Source of the DNA: Allolobophora icterica
Taxonomy: Eukaryota; Annelida; Clitellata; Crassiclitellata; Lumbricidae
Reading direction: 5' to 3'
DNA: 64,000 nucleotides
Assembly (NCBI GenBank): GCA_963556255.1
Contig: OY744604.1
Coordinates: 97,339,261-97,403,260, forward strand
Shown one piece after another: positions 12,690 to 25,500 of the stretch. The notes beneath the pieces were generated by a model. It saw nothing but the letters and a program-made list of their open reading frames with translations. It was not told where the DNA came from and did not search any database. The translations under genes were made by a program, and so were the position numbers. The first letter of the stretch is position 1, and every line of letters starts with the position of its first letter.

Positions 12690-12951
12690 TGGGTACAAAT
12701 TCACAAGGAAAATGACCTGGGAAAGACATGCAGTCGGAGGATCGAGGCACAGATTAACCAGGACAGTTGATGCAGACTTCCACCAGACAAACTGCTCTTA
12801 AACTTGGCGCTTGATGTGAAATTCATATGTATACCACCTCGTTTAACTCATACGAAAGAAATTGCAGTGTTCGTGGAAACGATGAAGCGTAAGCTGTCAC
12901 AGAAGAAGAAACGAATTGACCGAATCTTTGGCCGACAGTTGCAATAACTTA
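12690..12951 (+). pseudogene. Possible pogo/Tigger-like transposase end
   Basis: About 55 open codons up to a TAA at 12948-12950, ending in a Lys-rich tail. The middle (FICIPPRLTH, then AVFVETMKRK) resembles the DDE_1 block (F/I)-x-C-L-P-P-x-x-T-H...V-x-F-x-x-x-K of pogo-like transposases. There is no upstream DDE part in frame, so this is a fragment. A chance resemblance cannot be excluded. Confidence 0.4.
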
Positions 12952-13200
12952 GCGAAAGGATTTGCATTCAGCATTGCCTTAATTTAAACAATGTGTCAGA
13001 ATCGATTATCGTTAAGGAATTATAAAATGGGCGTTTAAGATATGTACGTACACCAGAGTTAGAGTGCGCAACTCGTATAATAAAGAATATACTTACTTAC
13101 TTACGTACTTGCAAGATATTTTACTAAATGCTAAATACTTTTTCTTTTAATGGCTTTTGATTTATGTAATGATTTATGATGGTTGGAATCAACTTATAGT

Positions 13201-13314
13201 GAAATTAAACATTTGGAAAAAGATGCTTACGACGATATTGGTTGGGACAATGATGAGAAACATTATGATGTAGCAACCGAAACGGAAAGGAAGAAAAGAA
13301 ATCCCTTAAGTTAA
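13201..13314 (+). CDS. Orphan candidate terminal exon
   Basis: An acceptor-like acttatag is followed by 37 open codons and a TAA at 13312-13314. The peptide is strongly charged (Asp/Glu early, then ERKKR near the end). Composition and acceptor look coding, but I find no partner exon upstream and recognise no family. It could be a chance frame or a transposon relic. Confidence 0.22.
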   Translation, partial: EIKHLEKDAYDDIGWDNDEKHYDVATETERKKRNPLS

Positions 13315-15080
13315 CCCCGACCGAGAGGCCGCCATGTGCATGAAGTATTAGAGATTTCATTTTAAACTTCTCGCCGTCGGGTCTGCCTCCAGACCCTCTA
13401 TTGTATTATTGATTTAGTCTTTGTATGTGGTACCGACAGCAAGAGAGACGACTGTGTCATAGTTCTGAATCTCGTCCATTAAGTGCAAGCACAGCTAACT
13501 GTTTTGCGCACCGTCTTCAAATGCAAGTTCTTTGTATGTATCTATGCATAGGACCTATATCTGGACAATAACTACAGCGCCTTTTCTCTCCCAACAGAAT
13601 CTCCCCCAAAGCTTTGCCTGCGATAGTCTCGATATGATTATCAAATGTCATTAATTAAAAAAGATATTAGCACCCAAAACAATGGACAGAAAACTATCAG
13701 AATCACCACTTATGCGCCAACGCACACGCGTAGAGCCCAACCAACGGTTTCTGATCCATAGTTAACAGATGGCATCATGTTAAGAGTCTCTCAACCAAGC
13801 AGCGTTAGCGTTCGCAGCACACGATACGCCTGAGGCCTCCACAGAGCAATCCATCATTCGTGGGAGATGACTAGACGTCTTTGTAGACTATGTTGTTGTA
13901 AACTCGAATACAATAAAACGCAGAAGTTCAGCAATGTCACATACTGGTTCTGCACAAGGGACTACCACAACGACCATCTGCTGTTCTGAGCAAAATTCTA
14001 ATTAACTAATCCAAATCCGTCAACCTTGTGTCAAGGGAAGTGCTGGACTAAGGGTATTGGCCATGTAACTGTGTACTTCGCATCGACTAGGTCAAGAAAA
14101 TGACCTATTGTTACTCATACAACCTCATTTCAGCACACAACATGAAATGACTCTCAAGAAAGGCGCTATTGCCTTATTGTAAACACAGTTATGTTAAGCA
14201 TATGCAGAATTTGTACTTCATGTATCGTGTACAAAAATTTTGCTTTTGAACAACATGCATAGCTTAGAACAAGATAATCTACAACTTTCAAGAGTGCTAC
14301 GCCACAGTTCTGAAGATGACAAGACACTTAAATTAAGACGCCTAACCTACTCAACAGATTAAACATGTACACTGAAGACTAACGGGTCCGCTGAGACCAG
14401 GTGTTCACAGTCTAGCTGCATGTATAGACCTGTTGGCATTCAGCCACAGGCCTATACGAAGGTGTATAACCACTAGACACCTGTCGGCTTCGGACTCATT
14501 TAAAGATGCACTTAATAAACATAACGCAGGACTGCAATGCTTGTGCATGAACGCAAGTTTGTTGATAGAGTTGCTAGGCGATATCTTTCATAATATGTAA
14601 GTATGGAAGCCTAAATTATCTTAGCAAGGAAAGAGTATTAAATAAAATCTCATATAATGTATTGGTCTGTTTTATCGTTTTCTTCTATATCTAGTGTACA
14701 CACAATGCATGTATTATACTCCTATAGTGTTAATTTAGCGATGGATAGTGATAGCTAAAGAAACCTTTGAACATATATCCGCTTCGTGGTCATCTGTGTA
14801 AGTCGCCTGCAAACAGGAAGTATAGGTCGCAAGCAAGGATTGAGCAACTGATAGCTAACAGATTCATGATGTTATAGACCAAATATGCAACCTATGCCAC
14901 TATGTTCTCATATAACAATTGCATTGTCATTCTGTGATGAGGGCATTTCCAAACAGCGGCGACAGTTTGTTTCCTGCGGAGTTCTCCCTCTTATTGTGTT
15001 TCTCATAACTTGTTGGCGATCCGTGAGTTTCTAGTTCAGTTCAGTTGTGCGTAGTTCTCTCTTGCTACTTGTTCAGCCCT
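13315..15080. other. Long non-coding stretch
   Basis: I find no coding exon, RNA gene, TIR pair or tandem repeat here that I can support. Open frames are short and unstructured. Confidence 0.45.
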
Positions 15081-15500
15081 TTGTGAATATTGAAGCGCTA
15101 CTTAAAGCATAAAGTAGGTCACCAGTTTATTACGAACGCTGCGTCCTGTTAGAAGGGTTGTCCTGAGATACAAAGTGAAGAACCAATCAAGTCCAACGAC
15201 CAGAAGAAGATGGAGGCAGAGAAACTGTTAAGGCAGATTTCGTTGAGGACGAGAGCGAGTGGAGTGGATGGATCAGAATAGGAATTCTTGAAGAGGTACA
15301 AATTTCAATTTTAAGTGTAAGGCCCGAGGCCTGATTGTTAGAGATGATGGTAGGTGAACGGTGATAATGTTGAAGAAACTGAGATCTTCCAGAATTCAGG
15401 AGGAAGATCGTTCCAGAGCTGAGATGCAGTGTTGTAAATGAATGTGGTAAATGGACGGGCTTGAGGTAAGTGGTGAGTTACCGAGTCAGCAGATTGCGCT
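15080..15500 (-). repeat. Dispersed repeat copy (LINE 3'-end-like)
   Basis: This segment shares runs such as actgttaaggc(a/g), ttcgttga(g)gacgaga and a later aattcttgaagag with 46765-47060 and 54540-54740. On the minus strand the third copy reads PQAIHYKLKSLIL, like the end of a LINE protein. Orientation and family are tentative. Confidence 0.6.
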
Positions 15501-15669
15501 CTGCAAATTATGAATCATCCAGAGAACAAAGAAACGAAACTACGTCGTTGCTCTGCAAAAAAAACATTGACTGACGATTTTGAATTGGTCAACTTCTTCT
15601 TCTTGTCTTATCTCTGCCACTGTTTCGCCCTAGTGCAATCCACTGCATGCCGAGTCAAGGACGTAAAAG

Positions 15670-16633
15670 CAGTGATATTTTCGTTAACTAAAATTAGAAG
15701 TAAAAATAAATGATTTCGTTAACGAAAACTAGAAGTAAAAGTAGGAATTATTTCAGCAGAAAAACGAAATAAGGAATTGAATTAGAAATTATTTGCCGAA
15801 CTAAAATTATGAACGAAATTAACAATTATTTTAAGAAGTAAAATCATTTTACTTCTTGTGGTACCTAACTTAAGTTGAGATGAAGGGGAGTAAAATTGCA
15901 CGCGATCCAAACACATAATCCATTGGAAAACTTTCGTTGATGTGAAGCCCATGCGCATACCATTCATTTTTCTCGATGTAATTATCATGCCGTCTTTGGT
16001 CTTCGTTGTCTAATAGGCCTAATTGTCTCACTTGCGTACCATGGACCTTTTATACAAGAAGGAAATGAGCACCTATGTAGAATCCTTGCTTGCGTACTAG
16101 CGACCTCAGTTTCGTACGCCATTTTTTATTTAGAGTTCGATCGTTAAAATTGTAAAATTATGAGTTAATCGAGAATGTTGGCTGGAAGGAAGCGAGATAG
16201 GCCGGTTTGGGGTTTTCATTTTGACGAAACAACAGGCAAATCTACATGTCAAGAACCAACTGAGAAAATGCCGGACTTTGTGGAACAGCACTTGCTAGAA
16301 AAAAATAAAAGCATTACAAGTCTTGGGAGGGGAATAGATGCTGCATTGTTATACTAACGTTCCACCCCTTGTTTTACTTCAGTTTTTCTTTCTCAAGACA
16401 AGTTTAGCGTGTTTCTGCATGCAAGCGATAGGCCTACATACTTTTACAGCGCGGAAATTAATAATTATTAATTTTGGAAAACTAAAATAAGAAGTAAAAT
16501 TATTTGAGAACTAAAATAGGAATGAGAAGTAAAATTATTTGTGAAGTAAAATTAGAATTAGAAGTAAAATTCAAGAGCTCAGAACTGAATTAAAACTGAA
16601 TTAGGAATTATTTTTAGAAGTAAAATATCACTG
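15670..16633 (+). mobile_element. hAT element upstream of the Death-domain gene
   Basis: A 964-bp element with ends CAGTGATATTTT...AAAATATCACTG and a perfect 8-bp duplication CGTAAAAG (15662-15669, 16634-16641). Many GAAGTAAAATTA motifs occur near both ends. An open frame at 16175-16357 begins MLAGRKRDRPVW and then has a Cys, like the start of a BED zinc finger of hAT transposases, so this is an internally deleted copy with a remnant N-terminus. Confidence 0.92.
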
Positions 16634-16659
16634 CGTAAAAGTAGGAAGTGTGCGCCTCA

Positions 16660-16830
16660 CCTGAGGCACGGTAGCCGATTTGTTAGAACGCTTAGTCTGT
16701 ATGCGGAGAATACTGGTTTAAGTCTTCTCTGAGGCGGTCCTTGTGTATAGGGATCTTGAGTAATTCCTTCACCCACAGTTGCTCAACGGCGGTGATGTTC
16801 TGTTGCAAGGTCGTGTGTGCACTTCTGAAC
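16660..16830 (+). mobile_element. tRNA-derived SINE-like copy
   Basis: A stretch resembling tRNA box A (cggtagccgatttgttag) is followed by a degenerate box B-like region and the tail motif ttgagtaattccttcaccc. The tail matches the SINE at 19755 and a fragment at 33220. Confidence 0.5.
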
Positions 16831-17064
16831 TGTTGAAGGAGGACACTATCAAAGGCAGTTGTTGTATTTCATGGTATTATTCCTTCGTTCCACTATGGAC
16901 ATAGAAGCATTGCGTACTCTTAACATATTCACACCTTTCAAACTAATATTACAGTGTCGCTTCTTTGAATTCCAAGTAGGTCAAGGTGACCTAATTGCGT
17001 CTTCACCGTATAGTGTCTCACAAATACTGTACCTGTTTTCAAGAAAACGCAAAGTAAACAGAGA

Positions 17065-17431
17065 ATGTCACGGAACCAAAGTTCAGCAAGAGCGAAAAGC
17101 GCACAAGGCCGGACTGAGACCGGTTTTGAGAAGGAATACAAGGAGATACGGGACCTGAACAGCGGATCATTGAAGCTGCTGGCGGAAAAACAGTCGGAAC
17201 TGGATGCACGGACGAGGATCCTTGCGAAGAAGAAGTTAATCGACATTCACGGGAATCAGACGGAAATGACTTCGATGAAGACGGAAGTCGCCCGTGCCCG
17301 GAAGCTCGTCATGGCGACCGGGAAGTACGTGACCCTTGACCTGAAGCCGACCTTGACGAGGCTTGCGGAGACGGCGGGAAAGTACGCTGTTCTTATGCGG
17401 AAGAAACTGAACGAGGAGTTCGATGAATACG
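17065..17431 (+). CDS. Exon 1: N-terminal helical region
   Basis: Codes residues 1-122 plus one base. It starts MSRNQSS and is rich in Lys, Glu, Ala and Leu with heptad-like spacing. The donor is a strong G|GTACGT. No family recognised. The GC content is higher than in the surrounding intron, as for a true exon. Confidence 0.72.
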
Positions 17432-17580
17432 GTACGTAATTCAAAGTAGACTTCCCCAATGTAGATGTCGTACTGATTCTTATTAGGCTCTCAAATATAG
17501 ATGGCGTTCTGATTCCTGAAATATACGGTATTTAAAGTCAACTTCGCCAATGTAGATGGGATAATGATGCTGAATGAATA

Positions 17581-17666
<86 letters not shown>

Positions 17667-20600
17667 TTTACCTACTTACTTACTTACTTACTTGTAGTGT
17701 CTATGGATCAGATGGTTGTTTGCACGCACTTTTATCTGTGACCAAACAGTAGAATTTGTTACCGGGTTAAGCTGGGTTGTAAACTGCAAGTCCTATAATT
17801 ATATACATTTGCAAATACGTTATTTGCCCAAAGGACTTGACCAAGTTCCTTACGAAGCAACTGTCATAAACATCACGTAGGCTCACGTAAAGTACCCAAA
17901 TGGCGCAATATCAAGTCTGTTGACGCATGCTTACATAATTGTGATTGTATTTGCTAATTTATATAGAGCCACTTCAAGAGGGACTAAACAGAGATACATA
18001 CCTAAATGATCGTACGTACGTATGTATATGCGAGCTATTATGGAATTTAAATAGAAGAACTTTGTCGTAGGTTCGAAGAAAGTGAATGTCGAAGAGTTTG
18101 AGTCGATCATAAAAGAGATGCAAGAGATGCGGGATTTTGCTCAGCAGCTGAACTCATCAATCGCCGAAATGGATGCTGAGATCTACTTGGCAGCTGTCCA
18201 AATACTCAGCGCAGAGAAAGACATCAACGCCGTCAATGACGTCATTCAGGTACGTAAGGAAAGTAGGTCTGACAAGTACGGACGGAAATCATGTAATTTA
18301 AGTGCTATGGAAATGAGGACATACTAGTACGTGTGTAAATTAGGTCATTCAATTACGTAAGGAAAGTAGGTCATTCAAGTAGGCCTATATATGGAAATGA
18401 GGTCATGAATTTATGTAATAAGGTCATTTGAAATAAGGTCATTTAAGCACAGAATGGAATTAAGTCATTCAAATACCTAAGGAAATAAGGTCATCCCAGT
18501 ACTAAACATAAATGAATTAATTAACGAGTGAATGAATAATTAATTTAATTAATTAATTAATTAGCGACCGAAAGATGGAACGAACGAATGGCATTGTGAA
18601 TGAAAATGAATGAATGAATTAATTAATTAATTAGCGGCTGAAAGAACGAATATCCAATGGGGTTATATATGTCTATATATTTTAATTAATTGATTATAAT
18701 TTATTTATTTATTTGATCTATCTATTGTGTCTTTAGGGGAGGGTGCGTAAAGAGAAAGAGGCGCAGAGACAGCGTGAGGAGGAGCTGAAGCGAATTGAGG
18801 AAGAGAAGAAGAGAAAGAAGGAGGAAGAGAAACGACTGAAGGAGGAGGAGACGAAGAGAAAGAAGGAGGAAGAGGAACAGAGGAAGAGGGAGGAGGAAGA
18901 GCGCAAGAGACAAAGACAGGAGGAAGAGGAGCGGAGGAGGATCGAGGAGGAAGAGAGGAGACGAATTGAGGAGGAGTTGGAGACACTGAGAATGGAGGAG
19001 GAGGAAAGGAAGAGGCTTGAAGAGGAGGAGAGGAGACGACAGGAGGAGGAATTGGAGAGGCAGAGGAAGCAGGAAGAGGAACGGGTGAGGAAGCTGGAGG
19101 AGGAGGCGCGAAGGGAGGAGGAGAACAAAAAGAAACTGGAGGAAGAGAGGAAGAAGAGAGAGGAGGAGGAGAAACGAAAGCAGGATGAGGAGGAGAGAAA
19201 GAGACGAGCAGATCCACGCAACTGGACAAATGTTCTTGTGTAAGTGAGACATAAGTCAACGCTTAATTAATATATATCTGAATATGAACATATATACCAC
19301 AGTGCTTATATCTTTGCATTGGCTTTCTCTTCAGTAGGCTAAAGGCTTTTGTTTAAAATTGGGGCTAATTGTTTGCAAAAACACTAAATGCTAACCATCC
19401 ACAGTCCTGATTCCCTTGGTTTTGGTGCGCTGTTGCCTGATGCATTGTCCATTAGACAAGATAGAAGTTACTAAGTAGGAAACTGACACATTAGCAATTT
19501 ATTATAACGAGAAGCGATCTGTAATGTAATTCAAAGTAATTCAATTACTGTAATAGTTGTCATTTTACAACATTTTACACATAATCTAATACAATATCCG
19601 ATCAGTTGAGTTCAGTTTAGGTCAGTTAAGGTCACTTGAGGTCAGGTCAAGTGATGTTGCAACTTAATCCTTAAATAGGCCTATATTTTAATCCAACTGG
19701 AATTGTAATTCGAAATTGCTTTAAAATCCACGCAATTGTTATAACTACTTGCTTATTATTGGGCACATTAGCCGAATGGTAAGTGCGCTTGGCTTGTAAA
19801 GCGGAGAGTACGAGTTAGAACCTCCTCGGGACGATCAGTGTGTAGTGACCTTGAGCAAGTCCTTCACTTACAATTGGTCAGAGCCATCTATAGATGCTGG
19901 CCATTAGATAGTGGTGCCTAATAATGATGATGACGACGACGACGACGACGACGGCGATGATGATGATGATGATGATGATGATGATAATGTAGAAAATACT
20001 CTGTACACTATGCCTACAGCTACGACGTCGAGGCTGACAGAGACTCCCTTGGTCACGGGATCGCATGCGTCATCAGAGTACCGGACGACGTCACTCTGAA
20101 AAACCATAACCTGACGTGCACTGTGCTCGAGACGTCAGTCAACCGCTACCTTTTGGAAGAGAACGAGGAATTGGTCAGCAACACTGTCAATATCAGACCA
20201 TCCGATCAAGGCACAGACTTACAGTTTCCGGTCAGTTTTCTCATTTCTTTCTAGCATAATGTGCAGTGACGAAGAACAGCGGTTCCGTGTTTTGTGGAAC
20301 GCTAGGGTTCGCGTGGGGAAGACAATGGTTCCGTGTGGAAATTGAATTAAGCTGTTTTTTAAATGTTGTTTCATCGTAAATCAGAATAACTCCGAGGTGA
20401 AGATAAGGATTCCGTGGAAAAATTTCATATACAATAATTTCTTATGTAAATTTGTATCGATTAAAACTGATAAAAATCGATCATAACAAAGATGATTACC
20501 GTCGCCCTCCTCCTGTTACCAGGCTTATTGGGACTGGTTCCACCCGAACACCATAGTGGACTAGTTACGTCCTTATAACACTCCGATCTGATTTTATTTA

Positions 20601-22494
20601 ATAGTTTAACGACATCTTGACGTTAACGTGTAGGCTATAGATAGGAAATTATGTTGAAGATGCGTTGGAGCGCCGTTGTATTATTGTATAATGATAATTA
20701 TATTCGACACCTTTTAAGCGATATCAACCAGAGCTATTATTTCAAAAATAAATAGCTCAGGTTGATATCGTTTAAAGGTGTCGAACGAAAATTAATATTT
20801 GCGAAAAATCTATGGATCGATGTTATGGATGTTACTAAACCGCTCCTTTATGGTGGCTCACGGATCCACTAGGTCCCCTTGGGTTCCTGCTCCTTTTGGC
20901 CTGCCTCAAGGCTCCGTCCTTGGACCCCTTCTTTACATAATCTACACTGCTGACCTGGGGTCCTTGTTAGCGGCTGGGTCAGTTTTTAACCAGTCCTATG
21001 CTGATGACCTGCAAGCCTATGTACACTGCCCTGCTGTCCGGGCTGTTGCAGCTGTGGAAACCATGACCCGTGCCATGGAATCCCTGCAGGCCTGGATGTC
21101 TGCAAACCGCTTAAGACTTAATCCGGTTAAGACGCAGTTTATATGGCTTGGCACACCCCAGCAGCTCTCCAAAATCGATTTGACTTCTCTTGCCTTGCAA
21201 TTCCCACACCTTACTTTTTCGACCTGGGTCCGGGACTTGGGAGTCATCCTGGACCAGGAACTTGCATTTACGCGGCACATAAACCTTCTCTCCCGCAGCT
21301 GTTATTACCAGCTCCGGCAGCTGAAGGTGATTTCCCGTTCTTTGTCCTCTGGTGCAGCTTTCACACTTGTCCATGCATTTGTTGTTTCTCGACTGGACTA
21401 CTGCAGTGCCATATATAACGGACTGCCGGCCTGCCGGATTGAGCCCCTGAATAGAATCCTGCGTTCTGCTGCCCGCCTTATAGGCCGCATCCCCAAGTTT
21501 GGCAGAGTGTCTGCGTATATGAGGGATGTCCTACACTGGCTCCCCTACCCGCAACGCATCACTTATCGAATCTCTGCCTTGGTTCGGCGATGCTTTGAAG
21601 GCGTGGCCCCTCCATACCTGCGGGAGCTCTGCTGTCCCACTTCATGTTCGCAACGTCGTTGCTCTCTCCGCTCAGCTGGGCAGGCTGAACTTATTGTTCC
21701 CCGTGCGCGGACAGCCATACAACAGCGCCGTGCCTTCTCTGTGGCTGGTCCCATGACCTGGAATGGGCTCCCTACCAAACTCCGCCAAATACCGATTGGT
21801 CATTTCACCTTGTTTCTTACTGTTCTCAAAACTGCGTTGTTCGACCGTGGTTGGGCTGGGAGCGCTCCTGAGTAGGCAATCTTGAAGTCTTGAAGGGGCG
21901 CTATAAAAAACTGCTTTAATAATAATAAACAACGGTTGAGAGCTGTTTAGAAACTGTTTTCCTATCGATGTCAACGACCTTTTATGTCAAAAGATATTGT
22001 TAAGCCCCATTAAAATCCATCCAGTCATAGGGATAGCTCTGTTATAGCTTTCTGCGTATGGTGCCAGTCCGAAGATTAGATTAAGGAGGGTGTGACGACA
22101 ATCACTTCTGTTATGACACAGCGTCGTTAGAACAGAAACTAACTATGAATGAATAAATAATTTGGCTTCTATGGTGGCGATGTCTGTCTGAACAGAATGT
22201 GCTGTGGATGGCAATTCCCTTCAGCTCTGCCTCAAAAACTCGTGAGACGGTCATCAAAATACAGGATCTTCGATCGGCGTCAACACATGCTGCAACTACC
22301 AAAAAGGCTGAATGGATAGACGCCCCTACACGAGACACAGTCATCGTAAAGGGAAAGGTCTCCGTCAGATTAATCGTAGTTGTAATCATAATCGTGATCC
22401 TATTAATTATGATGAGGATAAGGATAATAACCATGCCAGTCAGCCACCTCCACTGCTCCCACGCCACCACCACCACCGCCATCAACAACAACAA

Positions 22495-22538
<44 letters not shown>

Positions 22539-25500
22539 ACATCATCATCACATCAGCATTCTATAATCATCATATAATTATAGCATAGTCACTATCAGAT
22601 AACATCATAATATGATTATCGTCATATGATAATCGCCAAATAATAATCATCATATAATCGTCATCAAACTAGTCATCATCTTATAATCATCATTATATAA
22701 TCATCAACAGACCGTCATCAAAAGGTCATCATTAGATTCATCATCGTAATTATCACGTCATCATCATCTTTATTATCATTATAATCATTATCATCACCGT
22801 CTTTATCATCTGCTCCTCTTCCTCCTCCTACTCATCACTCGCACCGATGCAAAATTCCAAAAACACTTCGACCATCCGCCTTTCCTTCCTTCCCCTTCAA
22901 CCTCCACCAAGAAACCAATAGCCATTAATGTGCGCAGGCGAAAGAGCATACACGATTCGTTGAGACTGAGTTGCGCCACCTGTCGTCCGAGGGGATAAAC
23001 GTCGTCGTCATAGCAAAGCCAAAGACCGACAGACAGACAATCAACAGCAAAGGAGGTCAACTGAGATCCACCGTAGATCAACGCATCGCTGTCACTGTTC
23101 CAAAGAACGCATTCAAGACTCCAACGTCAGTGGCCATCCAGGTCTCTCTCTCTACTCGCTTTATATCCACATGAATCTATAAATATTTACAGTGCGCCTT
23201 TGGATGTGAAAGCTCGACTTGTGAAAGCACATTAGGCCGTAAGATTGAAAAGCATAAAATCATAGAGCACAATGAACTTGTGATACAGTAAAGAATACTA
23301 CTAAAATTACAGGCTAATAACATTATCATTAGATACCATTGTAAGAAGATACCAGGACCTTAACACATGCAACAATAAACAGATACCATTTCAAACAAAA
23401 AGCACAAACAAATGTAATAAACACATAGACACACTACTCACTAAACAGGTATCAAAATCATTCATTCATTCATTAGGACATTTATATTGCGCCTCTTCAA
23501 GAGGGCTACTCAGAGGCGCTCAAAATCAACAGGTAATTAATTTAACAAACCATCATCCATATTAGCAAGCCATTACCATTATCAATATCAATCAATCAAT
23601 CGATCAATTTTCAGCTGTTTCTCAGTAAAGCTGACAAAGACGCAACTGGATAAAGCATAGACAACAGGTATCTTAACAAACCATTATCAATATCAACAGG
23701 TAAACAAACAAAACATTAGCCAGATTAGCCTATGTAATAAAGAGAAACCATCCGTCCTCGTGTATAATAGATCATCTGTGCAATGGTTCGGCAATAGGTC
23801 TCTTGTGGGAAAGGTTTTCCACTGCTTTCCAGTTAGCACCGGGCCATAGAAGTGATTGCGTAGAAATGCCCAGATTTTTTTATGCCTTAACACCAGTATA
23901 CCTAAACAACGATTGCTTTTGTCGGCATTTGCCATCACATGCCTGCATTCAGGTGTACCATTTATTCAGAACATTTATATAGCGTTCTCACTATAATACA
24001 ATACAATTGTATTGCATTTTATTGTTGTATCAGATTGTTGTATCAGATTGTTTTGTATCATTTTGTATTGTATTGTGTTGTGATTGGTCCAGGCGATACC
24101 AGTTGACTCGGCTGTTCTGAAGGAGAGATACGATGGTTGTGACCACCTCCTTGGTACCAGTCCAGTTGTGCTTCTTCAATGCCAGGCTCAACCGCAGAAA
24201 CCACTCAGTCTTATCGTCGCCAGTCCATCAGGGTCTGGTCGACGTAGTCGCCCAAAGACCTCCATCAACGACAGAAGGCCCTCGAGGGGACAGTACTTGC
24301 GCCCGAGTACCAGTATGGCATCCAGGGATGACGACTCTGGTAATACCACGAAGAATCACTATATTTGATATGAAAAAAGTTATATGAAAAATGGTAGCTT
24401 GGCAAGGTCAGGTAGGTAACGTAGGTTAGGTAAGGTAACGAATAAATAAAGTAATTTTAGGAAAGGTCAGGTAAGGAACGTTGAGCTGAGGTACAAGATA
24501 AGACAAGATGAGGCAAAGTAAGGTAAGGTAAAGTCTGGTAAGGTAAAGTCTGGTAAGGTAAAGTCTGGTAAGGTAAAGTCTGGTAAGGTAAAGTCTGGTA
24601 AGGTAAAGTCTGGTAAGGTAAAGTCTGGTATGGTAAAGTCTGGTATGGTAAAGTCTGGTAAGGTAAAGTCTGGTATGGTAAAGTCTGGTAAGGTAAAGTC
24701 TGGTAAGGTAAAGTCTGGTAAGGTAAAGTCTGGTATGGTAAAGTCTGGTAAGGTAAAGTCTGGTAAGGTAAAGTCTGGTATGGTAAAGTCTGGTAAGGTA
24801 AAGTCTGGTAAGGTAAAGTCTGGTAAGGTAAAGTCTGGTAAGGTAAAGTCTGGTAAGGTAAAGTCTGGTAAGGTAAAGTCTGGTAAGGGCGGGCAAAGCA
24901 AGATACCAGCTGATATACTTTATTTCTGTGTGACTTACTTACGATAATTTTTTAAATAATAATAATGATAACCCATCTTCATACGTCGAGGCTAAGAAAC
25001 TGAAGTCGCGAACACATCAAACCCATGACTGTCTCTCTGGTCTAGCTTGACGTACTGCTCTTCAAATATTATATATTATTCAGTTTATGTACTCATTATT
25101 AACTGAAGTTACTCTGTTTTGTAGGGGAAAATGACGAGAAAGATTTCGTCAGCCTTGTGACTAGAGACATGAACGGTAGATGGCGATCCAGGGACGAGAT
25201 TTCGTTAGACGTACAAAAGGAGACAACTGTCTTTGAAATGGCGAATCTAGCTGAAAGGTAATCGAAAAGAAACAAATAAATAAATAAACAAACAAATAAG
25301 TCAGCCAATCATTCAATCAACCAATCAATCTGTCGATAAATAAGAATACCAATCAATCAATCAATCAATCAAACGAGTAAGCCTAATATTCACAGATGAA
25401 TTAAAGAGAAATTAATGATTTTCTAGACATTTCTTTTTGGTTCTCAGTTTGGTTCAAAGTCTGACGGTCCATGGCTACTTTGAATAAATAAATTAAGCTG

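Noticed and set aside
18705..19259. Ser/Pro- or Leu-rich long frames on the minus strand
   Set aside because: Shadow of the Glu/Arg-rich exon 3 on the plus strand, which has proper splice sites and fits the gene.
24426..24901. Repeated LTRLYLT or LPDFT proteins on the minus strand
   Set aside because: They come from the 15-bp minisatellite, which keeps any frame open.
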